From Auxenochlorella pyrenoidosa (lineage: Eukaryota > Chlorophyta > Trebouxiophyceae > Chlorellales > Chlorellaceae): a DNA stretch of 19,210 nt. The DNA lies in contig KQ482063.1 in the NCBI GenBank assembly GCA_001430745.1, forward strand, positions 1,405,376 to 1,424,585. The letters run 5' to 3'. The translations under genes were made by a program, and so were the position numbers. The notes under the pieces were generated by a model. The model searched no databases and had not been told where the DNA came from. It saw nothing but the letters and a program-made list of their open reading frames with translations. Of the stretch, positions 11,101-19,210 are shown piece after piece (the stretch's first letter is position 1; every line of letters begins with the position of its first letter).

Positions 11101-14100
11101 TGTGCTGCCAGGCCGTCTTCTCGCTGCTGGACACCCTGCAGCGGTGGCACGGCGACGCCAAGGCGGCGGCACAGCTGGAGCAGCAGCAGCTGGCAGCTAA
11201 CGACCCTGGTGGGCAGAGGCCGGGCTGCCGCATATGCCACCGCCGCTGCACTGTCCTTTGTTCGCGTGCCTGTGCTCGCACTGCATGCGCCAGTGGGTGC
11301 CCCGGTGTTGCCGCCTGTTGCGCTCATTTTGAGGCCCCTGGGTTCCTGCGTGCCGCAGCGCGCGCGGGCGAGTCTGGGCAGCATGTGCAGCTGGGCCCGC
11401 AGTGGGACTGCATCGAGCAGCTGCTGGAGGCCATGCCCAAGCAGCTGCTGGCGCAGGCGGCCTCCCAGGTGGGCGCACAGGCGTCGCAGCACTGTCCCAC
11501 CGTGCCCAGCCCCGTGCAAACGTGCCGCAGCTTATGCTGCCTTGTCAGGCAGGCAGCAAACCTGCCGCCCAGAGCCCAGCATGTGGTGCTGCCTTGTCAG
11601 GCAGGCAGCGCCCAGCACTCCCTGGGTCCCCTGCCGCGCCAGCGCGCAGACCCCTGCACGCGCGCCTCGGCCCCCCCGCCCCGCAGTGCGGCGCCCACGC
11701 CCGCTCGCTGCAGTACTTTGAGACCCACGTGCGCAGCCTGCACGGCGGCGCGCTCAACCCGGCCGCGCACCGCTCGGCCAGCTACAGCGACGCCGAGGTG
11801 TCCTACCTGCAGGCAAGGGGGGCTGGTGGGGGTTCCTGCCTGCAAGCGAGCAGGGCTGGTGGGGGGTCCTACCTGCAGGCAAGGGGGGCTGGTGGGGGGT
11901 CCTACCTGCAGGCAAGCAGGGCTGTTGGGGGGTCCTGCCTGCAGGCAAGGGAGGCTGGTGGGGGGCCCTACCTGCAGGCAAGGGAGGCTGGTGGGCAGTC
12001 ACAGTCGAGGCGCGATGGGTTGTGGTGGGAGGGCTGACAGGAAGTGCATGGCTTCCGGTGCCCGGGAATGTGGGCCTGCCAGAACCACGGTGCACAGGTG
12101 TGCGCGCAGCACGTCGCGCAGCACGCCGGCCAGACAGCTCCGTTTCTGTTGCTGCTGCTACCGCCCTTCTCCGGCCCCTCACCGGTTCACGCCGCCACCC
12201 TGGCTGCCGCAGGAGGTGTATGGCAGGCTGGAGGACCCGGATGGGCTGCAGGGCCTGGTGCGGCTGCGCCAGGGCGGCCCCCGCCCCGAGGACCAGCGCC
12301 TGGCGGCGGAGAAGGCGGGCAACTGGAGCGAGGCGCTCACGCTGTATGAACAGGCCCTGCAGCACAGCAGGGGCAGCGGCGGGGGTGGCGCGGGCGGCGG
12401 GGGTCAGGCTGCCGGTGCCGGGGCGGAGGCGGCGGCTGGCGTGCTAGACGGCGACGGCGGTGCCAGCGCCGGAGGCGGCGCCGGGGGGCGAGAGGCCGGG
12501 CTGGGGCCCATGCAGCGGAGCTACCTGGACTGCTTGCTGCACATGGGCCACCTGCAGGGCCTGCTGACCCAGGCGAGCCCGCTGGTCGTGATGCGCTGCG
12601 CTGAGCCCTTGCTGGCGGGGCTGCCGACTGCCACCAAGATGCCAAGCTTGACGCTTTTATTGGCAGCGGGTTGGGCAAGCTTCTTCTTCCCTCCCTGCTG
12701 CCTGCACAACGACCATCCACTGCTGTGCTCCCCCGCCCTGCGCAGGTGGAGGGCCTGGCAAGCGAGGCAAGCCCCTCTGCTGCCGGCCAGCTGGCCGCGC
12801 TGGGCGCCGCCGCCTCCTGGCGCCTGGGCCAGTGGGAGCGCGTCAAGGGCTATGCAGAGATCGCCAGCCAGACATACTCGCAGCTGGATGCTGACGCACG
12901 CTGGGAGGTAGGCAGGAAGGGGTGCATCAAGCATGGCGTGAACAGAGCGATGGCGCATGAACTTGCGGTCTAAGCAGCGCATGCTGTGCACGGCAGTGGG
13001 GCCCAACTCGCGCTCTCCTGTTCTCGATCCTCTGCGCACAGGTCCGCATGGCGCGCCTGCTGTGGTCGGTGGCACACCGCGACTTTGATGCGCTGCAGCG
13101 CGACCTGCAGCGCGCCCGCTCCGAGGTCATGGGCCCCTTCTCAGGTGTGTGTGTGGGGCGCCGCGCCCCTCTGGGGCACCCGACGGCGCCTGCCTGCACT
13201 CCTGCAACACCGTTGTTATGCCCCTGACAGCGTGCTGTGATGGACTCAACAGCGGAGTGTGTGTGCATAAGCTGCAAGTGCGTCCCTGATGGGCTCCCCT
13301 GCAGCGGCCGCCATGGAGTCCTACAGCCGCGCCTACCCGCACCTGGTCAAGCTGCACATGCTGCAGGAGATCGCTGATGTTGCGGGTGAGCCGCGCTGCG
13401 CCCCGCTGGCGCTCTTGCCTTGCCTGGTTGGGCAGCCCTGGAATGCCTGCCATGCTGAGGTGCCCGGCTGCTCGTTGCACAGAGCCACGTGTGAGCCTGG
13501 CAAGCCGCTGCCCTGTCCACACTTGAGCCCTTGCAGGCGGGCTGCAGCGCGGGCAGGGCCCGCTGGAGCGGCACCGTGCGCTGCGCTGGGACGACCGGCT
13601 GGCTGCTACGCAGTCCTCCCTCTCCACCCAGGTAACGCACGCCTCGTTCCATCACTTCTGCTTGGTCTGGGCCCGTCCTCGAATAGGAGCATGTGCCGTA
13701 CTGTTACCATGCCTTTGCCGCCTGCTTTTTTTAGGATGCAACCGGGTCTTCCATATTCCCTGTGCTGTGCTGGCCATCAGGAGCCCATCCTGGCGCTGCG
13801 CCGCCAGCTGGCAGCGCTGTCGGGCGCGGCCGAGCAGGCGGGCGAGTGCTGGCTGCAGCTGGCGCAGCTGTGCCGCGGCACCGGGCACTACGAGGCGGCG
13901 ACCACAGCTGTGCTGGAGGCGATTGCATCGCGCGAGCCCCGCGCCCCCCTGGAGCACGTGCAGGTGGGACGGGGACGCGGATGCACATGTTGTGTCCTAC
14001 AGGCCGCATGCAAGCGACCTGTCCAAGGAGATGATCTGAGCAGCAGTGCGCTTGCTAGCAACCTGGGCAGCCCTGTCACGCCGATTGCTACGTACGCAAG

Positions 14101-17100
14101 CGCATACCAAGACGATGCACCCACGCCTGCCGGCGCCTGTACCGCCCTGCCACCCTGCCTCCCTGCGCAGCTGCTGTGGGACAAGGGGCAGCCGTACCGC
14201 GCCATCAGCGAGGCCACGGTGCTGCTCAGCCAGGCGCAGGAGCACCGGCTGGCGGCGCCGTTTGCGCAGGAGGCGGAGCACAGCCGTTTCCACGCGCAGG
14301 CAAGGCCGGCCTCGGCCAGCGCTGTGCAGCACAGTGCTTTGCGAATGCAAGTTGTGTGCAAGGCCCAACACGTTGGGAACTGCAGGCGTGCATTGATGTG
14401 TCGGGGCATGTGCCCAGACTTGATGTTGCTCTATGCTGCGCCTGCAGGCGGCTCTGCAGCTTGCGCAGTGGATGGCTGAGACGGGCCAGGCAGCCCAGGA
14501 CGAGATCACCGGTAGGTGGCCGCCCCCTGCCTGGACTGACATTCCCCCTCGCTCTGCTGCCCTGCCCTGCTGCTGCTGCTGCTCTGCATGGCCGCGGCAT
14601 CTGCCTGGGAAGCTCAGCGCTGCTGCCCTCCTGGCTGGCTGCCCCCCTCGCAGCCCTGTTTGACCGCGCCATCACTTTGGAGCCCAAGTCGGAGACGGTG
14701 CTCTTCCACTACGCCGTCTTCCTGGATGAGGTGGGCAGGCCGCCCGCCAGTGCTCTGGCTGTGGTATTTGCCCCGACGCGTCCTGCCCAGCAGCCTGCCT
14801 GCGCATGTTGTGCCCTTTCCCCTTCACCGCTATCTGCTGCGCACCAGCCCAGGGTTGCGCCGCACCATTCTGCTGTCCCTCGCCGCCCCCCCCTGCAGCT
14901 CATGAGCGATGCGCGGGCCCGCCAGGAGGCGGAGAAGGAGCGGGGCGAGAAGCAAAAGGGCATGGACCGGCTCGTGGGCAATGCGCGCATCAAGGTGCTG
15001 GGGTGGCGGGGAGGATGGGGGGAAGGGGGGAAGGAGGGGGGGCCGCAGGAGAGAGAAGCGTCGCAGGAGGCGAGGTGGCCACATGCAGATCGCAGGCATG
15101 GGCGGTTCAGGCAGCTGCTGGAACGAACAATGTGCGGTGTTCCCACCCCACTGTCCACAAGCCACGTGCGGCCCCCGCTGCCCCAGCGTCTGTGCCTGCT
15201 CCCTACCCCACCTACCCCCACCACCCTGCAGCTGGGTGAGGACCGCCCCTTCCTGGAGATCCTGCCCGACGTGATCAAGGGCTACGGCATGAGCCTCCAG
15301 CACGGCAGCGAGCACTCCAGCCAGAGCCTGCCGCGCATGCTCACGCTGTGGTTTGAGTTTGGCACCTACCTGCACACCTTCCGCAAGGGCCAGGCAAGCG
15401 TCGCCTGCCTGGTGTTGCTGCTACATGGGGGTTTGGTTGCGCTGCTTGTGTTTGTCATCCATCATGGCCCCCTTAGGTGCCCGGCACCGGAGACAGTGGC
15501 GGTGTGTGGTCGTCAATCACAGCAGTTGTGCGTCATGTGTGGAGCAGCCGAGGCTGTGTGCATGTTGAAACAGAGCGGCACACCTTCCCCATGCCCGCAC
15601 TGTCTTGCATGCTTGGCAAGCTTGCCTGCCGACTCACCCTACCTGTCAACCTTCCACCCCTGCCTGGCCCGCAGCAGCCCAGCGCCAAGGAGCAGCAGGC
15701 GGTGGCAGCTGCCACCCAGGCCATCACCGCCATCATGACCAACCTGGCCAAGAGGGTGCCCAAGTCCACCTGGCTGGCGGCGCTGCCCCAGCTCATCTCT
15801 CGCATGTGCCACCCCTGCAAGGAGGTGTCGGAGCTGGCGCGGCACATCATCATCCTCATCACCCAGGTGCGCCTGCGTCGCCCGCCTGCGGCACGGTCAC
15901 CCGGGTGCGCCCTGTGGGTAGCTTTTTGTCTTTGTTGTAAGGAGGCTGTGCACACAGCGTCCAAGCATATTATTCAAATGCACAGCAGATGGCCAGGACA
16001 AACAGCAGGGAGAGTGCATTGAGGTGTGCAGGCGCACGCAAGAGTCCAGAGGAGTTGCCAAGCTGCCAATTCTGCACTGCACAGCAGAATCTGGCTCTGA
16101 ATACATGGATGCCCCGCCGTGATACCCCAGACCGATGCAGCATCACCCCACAAGGCTTCTGCTCCTTTGCCGTGCAGGCCTACCCCCACCAATCGCTTTG
16201 GTCTCTGGCCGCGGTGGCCAAGTCGAGTGTCGCAGCGCGACGCGCCGCCGCAGCCGCCATCACCAACGCGGCAAAGAGAAACATGGACCAGAGGATTTTT
16301 GGTGAGGGAGGGGTGAGGACAGGGCCTGCTGGTAGAAAACTGCAGCAGGCTGCCAGCTGGTGTCGCTGGACTGCATGCGGCCCCTCCCCGCACAACCCCG
16401 GGAGGCACCCATCCCTCCCACCCTACTCAACGCCACTCCACCCACCTGCTCCTGCCTGCAGCCGAGATGGCCAGCTTCTCCGACCAGCTGATCCGGCTGG
16501 CCACCCACCAGCCCGCCAAGGGGCGCACCATGTCGGCGCGCAAGGAGTTCAGCCACCTCGTGCGCAGCATGCCGCTGCGGTGGGTGCAGGCAGGGCAGGG
16601 GGGAGGCTGCCGGCGGGAGGCTGCGCGTTGCGCCATTGCAGCGAGCTCGCGCGTTTCCTTCCTTGGGCTTGGCAGCCTCGCCTCCACCCGGCTTGCAACA
16701 GCATGGTGGTGGTGATCGTGACCCGACTGCTCGAGTTGCGCCCTCCCTTGTGCCTCTGCACCGCCCCGCAGCAACGTGGTGATGCCTGCCATGAGCTGCC
16801 TGAGCATCGCGCTGCCGCCGGCGCCTGGGCGCGGCGGGGGTGCGCAGGCCGCGGCGCAGCAGCCCGAGCTGGTGACGGTGGAGGCGATAGTGGACACCAT
16901 CGACGTGATGGCCTCGCTGCAGAAGCCCAAAAAGGTGCGCAAGGGGGGCAGCAGTGCAGGTGGGAGGGCAGGGGACGCAGAGCTTTAGCGAGGCGAGGTT
17001 TGGCACCACGTGCGCCGTGCAGGCCGGCTCCGCTGGGAGTGGTTCTTCGATGCGTCCGGTCCGCGCCCTGCCCCGCGTCCCCAGGTCACCTTTGTGGGCT

Positions 17101-19164
17101 CCGACGGGGCGCACTACACCTTCCTGGCCAAGCCCAAGGACGACCTGCGCAAGGACAACCGCATGATGGAGGCGGCGGGTGGGGAGGGGGGACAACGGTG
17201 CTTCTCGTCCGGCCAGGCGCCCCTGGTGCCAGCCGCATGTTTGAGGCGGCGGCAGCGCACGGACGCCGCGCTGTGCTCCTCACGGTGGCTTGCTGTGCTG
17301 TATGTCGTGCTCTGCTTGTTCTGCAACCAGGCAGGGGCATCTCCACGCTTTCCCCGTCATGCATCGCCCACACTCTCCCTCCGGGCTGTGGCCCCCTGCA
17401 GGAGTGGTCAACCGCCTGTTTGCAGGCAACCCGGCAGCGCGGCGGCGCAACCTCTACCTGCGGTGAGCACCCGGTCTGGAATGGTCTGCAAACCCCGGAT
17501 CGTCCCCAGCCTGGCATGCAGGGTTTGGTTGTATATTATCCTGAAGGGCCCCACCGCCCCCTCGCTCAATCGTTGAGCGTGCTGCACTGACACTTTGCTA
17601 TCCAGGCCCCAAGATGGCGGCGCAACGCACTTACCGCCCGCCTGCCGCCCCGCCTTGTGTCCTCGCAACGGCGGGGAGCGCTCCTCCCATCCTGCGCGCT
17701 GCTCTATCCCGGCCTGTGGATCGCCGGCCTGCGCGCCCTCCCCCGCCACGCAGGCGCTTTGCGGTGCTGCCCATCGGCGAGGACAATGGCATCGTGGAGT
17801 GGGTGCCCAACACGCGGGGCATGCGGCACTGCCTGGCCGACACCTACGCCGCGGCGGGGCTGTACGAGGGGCACCGCACCAACCGCGCCATCCAGCGCAT
17901 CTGGGAGGGCTCGCCGCAGGTGCGGGCCCGGGGGGCCGGGGTGCGCCAGGGCGGCGGGTCTGTGGGAGGGGTCCCTGACCAGAGCAGGCTGCCGCGCCCT
18001 GCTTTGCTCCCGTCTTTTCCAATCGCCCTGCTTGCGTGCACCGCTCCCCCAAGGCACACAGCAATGCTGCTGCACCAGGATGTTGGGCGGTTCGCTGCAG
18101 AGCCGTCCGACCGCTTCCCCTCGGCCCCTCGCCTCCCCAACCACCCATTCCCCTGCCGAGCCCTTTCGCTTGACCCTCCCTCCCCGCCCCTGTGTTGCAA
18201 ATTGCAGAACCGGCGGCGCGCTGAGGTCTTGGACGAGGTGCTCCAGAACTGGCCGGCGCTCTTCCATCGCTGGCAGCTGGGCAACTTCACGGAGCCGGCG
18301 GCCTGGCTCAACGCGCGCCTGGCCTACACGCGCACGGCAGGCGGGTGCTGGGGAGGGGTGGGCGGCGTGGCAGGCGGGCAGCATGCAAGGCGTGTGCGCC
18401 AGCCAGGAGTGGGGTGCTTGCCGGCAGACCAGAGCGCGGAGGGCATGTCCGGGGCGCTGTGTGGGTAGCGCGGCTGCGCCCGCAGAGGCGGCCCCTGTTG
18501 ATGCCGCTCCCTTTGGCTGGCAGGCGTGTGGAGCATGGTGGGCCATGTGGTGGGGCTGGGGGACCGGCATGGGGAGAACATCCTGGTGAGCCCATCCTGC
18601 CTGCGGCGTCCATCCTGGCCTGCTGTCGAATTGGGTTCTGGAGTGCCGCAGAGCACGCTTGCCTGCGCTCTGCAGCACGCCAACAGCGCTGCCCACCTGC
18701 CTGCCTGCATCCTAGCCCGCGCGCCCTCTGCAGTGTGCACGGCAGACCTGCGTACATGCCCACCCGCCTGCCTCACAAGCCGCTGGCGCAAGTTCTGAGC
18801 CTCTGGCTCTGCCCGGCCCCGTGCTTGCAGATCGACTGCAGCAATGGCGACATCGTGCACGTCGACTTCTCCTGCCTGTTTGACAAGGGGCTCACCCTGG
18901 CCAAGCCGGAGATGGTGCCCTTCAGGTGCGCCCGGGCTCCACAGCATGGGGGCAGACGAGTGCTGGGCGGTGCCCTGGTAGCGCGCCTGCCCGCCGCTGC
19001 CGCCTGCCGTGGCCCTCAAGTATGGCCCTCATGCCTGCCCCCCCCAGCAGGCTGACCCAGAACGTCGTCGACGGCTTTGGCGTGTCTGGGGTGGAGGGGC
19101 TGTACCGGCGGGTGTGCGAGATCACGCTGGATGTGCTGCGCTCGCACCGCGGCTCCATCCTCAG
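2193..19164 (+). CDS. ATR: ATR (Mec1/Rad3-type) checkpoint kinase, 45 exons, C-terminus off right edge
   Basis: Nuclear PI3K-like Ser/Thr kinase that senses replication stress and RPA-coated single-stranded DNA with its partner ATRIP. The coding exons join in phase to about 2,811 residues; human ATR has 2,644. Exon coordinates are given in the six domain entries. The order is HEAT solenoid, UME, more HEAT, FAT, then kinase. ATR rather than ATM, TOR or DNA-PK is shown by the UME domain and [11 protein letters not shown] (TOR has GDRHPSN, ATM GDRHVQN), and by [10 protein letters not shown] and PFRLTQN. ATG 2193 is chosen for its GCCGCC context and because the following residues already resemble the land-plant ATR N-terminus. 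Ten of the 44 inter-exon introns have GC donors. Exact junctions in weakly conserved places (exons 3, 13 and 20-22) are less certain. The last kinase segment and FATC are missing only because the window ends. Confidence 0.94.
3754..3876 (+). other. Possible 123-bp in-frame intron inside ATR exon 3
   Basis: GAG followed by GTGCGC at 3754 and the acceptor GCTTTATTGCAG ending at 3876 enclose a stretch that is a multiple of three with no stop. Its translation is rich in Trp, Cys and Arg, unlike the Leu/Ala helices on both sides, and its 3' end is pyrimidine- and AT-richer. This favours an intron, but it could also be coding or optionally retained. Confidence 0.5.
5326..6547 (+). other. ATR central HEAT region (exons 4-8)
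   Basis: Exons are 5326-5490, 5677-5811, 5904-6008, 6208-6331 and 6468-6547. They encode about 203 helical residues, including [29 protein letters not shown] (split here by eye into two helices), a stretch with LREAL-like helices after [13 protein letters not shown], and [20 protein letters not shown]. The last corresponds to the human segment just before UME. All junctions keep phase with GT-AG sites. Conservation outside the last exon is low, so individual boundaries rest mainly on splice consensus and open frame. Confidence 0.75.
7508..7524. repeat. 7-bp perfect inverted repeat in ATR intron 12
   Basis: TTAACCC, a TTT spacer and GGGTTAA form a perfect hairpin within the GC-donor intron 7418-7627. 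It resembles half-telomeric motifs but is a single inverted pair, not an array. Confidence 0.85.
7746..7762 (+). repeat. Run of 17 G in ATR intron 13
   Basis: An uninterrupted G17 begins 8 bases inside the intron, just downstream of the GT donor at 7739, and is followed by another G4 at 7764-7767. It is likely length-variable and may form a G-quadruplex in DNA or pre-mRNA. Confidence 0.9.
8657..8820 (+). repeat. Imperfect tandem repeat inside ATR intron 15
   Basis: Copy 1 (about 8657-8730) and copy 2 (about 8758-8820) share the blocks GTTGCTGTGCGAACAC and GGCATGTGCG in the same order, with small substitutions and a short deletion in copy 2. The copies are about 90-100 bp apart and lie wholly within the GC-donor intron 8616-8874. 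This is a local duplication with no sign of coding. Confidence 0.85.
10604..10617. repeat. 14-bp perfect palindrome in ATR intron 19
   Basis: CATGCATATGCATG is its own reverse complement and lies within the GT-AG intron 10546-10714. No function is evident. Confidence 0.9.
11535..11609 (+). repeat. Two exact 23-bp direct repeats with a hairpin core, ATR intron 22
   Basis: Positions 11535-11557 and 11587-11609 are identical and start 52 bp apart. Each contains CTGCCT-TGTC-AGGCAG, a 6-bp inverted repeat with a 4-base loop. Both lie in the GT-AG intron 11469-11686. Confidence 0.9.
11801..11998 (+). repeat. 33-bp minisatellite, six units, spanning an exon/intron junction
   Basis: Six head-to-tail 33-bp units start at 11801, 11834, 11867, 11900, 11933 and 11966. 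Unit 1 begins inside ATR exon 23 and covers its last 12 bases, the splice site and the start of intron 23. Each unit repeats a CCTGCAG-GCAAG core followed by GGCTGGTGGGG-like sequence. The units differ by a few substitutions; unit 2 has lost the CAG-GC junction. Because 33 is divisible by three, the units stay open in the exon frame, reading as 11-residue repeats such as [11 protein letters not shown]. Confidence 0.95.
11813..12212 (+). other. ATR intron 23 (400 bp) with GC donor and minisatellite
   Basis: The intron opens GCAAGG at 11813 after TACCTGCAG and ends at CCGCAG 12212. The flanking exons join to [14 protein letters not shown] with the same spacing as plant ATR, so both ends are well fixed. 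Its first part is the 33-bp tandem repeat. The remainder (12000-12212) shows only a pyrimidine-rich 3' end and nothing else recognisable. Confidence 0.85.
15867..16177 (+). other. ATR intron 35 (311 bp)
   Basis: A GT-AG intron between [28 protein letters not shown] exon 35 and the exon starting AYPHQSLW. I looked for an ORF, tRNA fold or box C/D pattern and saw none that I can support. Its composition is less GC-rich than the exons. Confidence 0.8.
16772..19164 (+). other. ATR PI3K-like kinase domain (exons 38-45, incomplete at right edge)
   Basis: Exons are 16772-16934, 17085-17178, 17402-17462, 17754-17919, 18208-18340, 18524-18585, 18831-18925 and 19051-19164, residues about 2515-2811. 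The probable ATP-contacting lysine is in [12 protein letters not shown] (about K2586). The catalytic loop [11 protein letters not shown] gives D2735 and N2740, and VDFSCLF supplies the metal-binding aspartate (about D2754). PFRLTQN and [16 protein letters not shown] follow. All key residues are intact, so the protein is predicted to be active. The intron after exon 42 has a GC donor (GCGGGT at 18341). GT alternatives would break the conserved [13 protein letters not shown] run. The exon after 19164, the rest of the C-lobe and FATC are outside the window. Confidence 0.95.
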
Positions 19165-19210
19165 GTGGGCGGGTGTGGGGTGTGGGGTGGAGGGGTGGTG
19201 TGTGTGTGTG
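19165..19210 (+). other. Start of ATR intron 45, G/T-rich, runs off right edge
   Basis: Exon 45 ends CTCAG and is followed by the donor GTGGGC. The rest of the window is GTGGGG-type and (GT)n simple sequence, consistent with intron. The next exon is not reached. Confidence 0.8.

Larger units (their letters stand above)
8478..11208 (+). other. ATR C-terminal HEAT region (exons 15-21)
   Basis: Exons are 8478-8615, 8875-9042, 9291-9682, 9924-10203, 10395-10545, 10715-10860 and 10998-11208. Family landmarks in order are [29 protein letters not shown] (plants: CADCLGALGAVDPAK), [40 protein letters not shown] and [13 protein letters not shown]. The ends of exons 15 and 20 are GC donors (8616, 10861). 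For exon 15 a nearby in-phase GT would delete three conserved residues, which favours the GC site. Exon 17 could end at 9676 or 9682, both phase 2; 9682 is preferred because it is followed by GTGAGC. Confidence 0.84.
11359..16579 (+). other. ATR FAT domain (exons 22-37)
   Basis: Exons are 11359-11468, 11687-11812, 12213-12572, 12746-12907, 13042-13144, 13305-13385, 13537-13631, 13781-13963, 14171-14299, 14448-14511, 14654-14730, 14899-14994, 15232-15393, 15675-15866, 16178-16301 and 16462-16579. They cover residues about 1789-2515. TPR-like helix pairs are recognisable by [114 protein letters not shown] and [12 protein letters not shown]. All are close to land-plant ATR. Exon 24 carries a Gly/Ala-rich insertion of about 45 residues (12364-12505). 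The introns after exons 23, 24, 30 and 34 have GC donors. Confidence 0.9.

Noticed and set aside
11801..11998. CRISPR array (33-bp spaced repeats)
   Set aside because: The 33-bp period has no unique spacers, the units are contiguous, and the locus is inside a eukaryotic gene.
11007..12911. 634-codon plus-strand open frame read as a separate gene
   Set aside because: It is ATR exons 21, 22 and 24 with introns read through. The family matches switch on and off exactly at the splice sites, and exon 23 is in another frame.
15867..16177. Intron-encoded snoRNA
   Set aside because: No convincing C (RUGAUGA) plus D (CUGA) box pair with a terminal stem, and no clear H/ACA layout, could be seen by eye.
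16772..19164. Assignment of the kinase to ATM, TOR or DNA-PK
   Set aside because: The catalytic loop [11 protein letters not shown], the PFRLTQN motif and the presence of a UME domain are the ATR pattern. TOR and ATM have different residues after GDRH.

Overview
The window looks like nuclear DNA of a green alga, most likely a GC-rich Chlorella-like or other trebouxiophyte chlorophyte. The coding sequence is very GC-rich and cut into many short exons. Both recognisable proteins resemble their land-plant counterparts most closely in the motifs I can compare from memory. The genus is an inference; no alignment was run. No prokaryotic genes, mobile elements, rRNA, tRNA or CRISPR arrays were found.

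Layout. (1) Positions 1-1814, minus strand: the 5' half of a cytosolic, plant-type tyrosyl-tRNA synthetase gene. Six coding exons (1814-1681, 1446-1299, 1137-1076, 902-842, 616-538, 274-183) give 192 residues; the rest of the gene lies off the left edge. (2) Positions 1815-2192: a short divergent intergenic region that must hold both promoters. It carries an E2F-like box and a probable 5'-UTR intron of the rightward gene. (3) Positions 2193-19164, plus strand: nearly all of an ATR (Mec1/Rad3) checkpoint kinase gene. Forty-five coding exons encode about 2,811 residues in the window: alpha-helical HEAT region, UME domain, further HEAT repeats, FAT domain and most of the PI3K-like kinase domain. 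The end of the kinase domain and the FATC tail lie beyond the right edge. Exon junctions were set by reading phase, splice consensus and remembered family conservation.

The two genes do unrelated core jobs, tRNA charging and replication-stress signalling, and share a promoter region of under 400 bp. No new multi-gene system is visible. The most unusual content is in splicing. About 11 of 49 complete introns use a GC rather than GT donor, all preceded by AG. One ATR intron starts with a 33-bp minisatellite whose units repeat the exon end and its GC donor. Two ATR introns or intron candidates are stop-free multiples of three. Two acceptors are NAGNAG.
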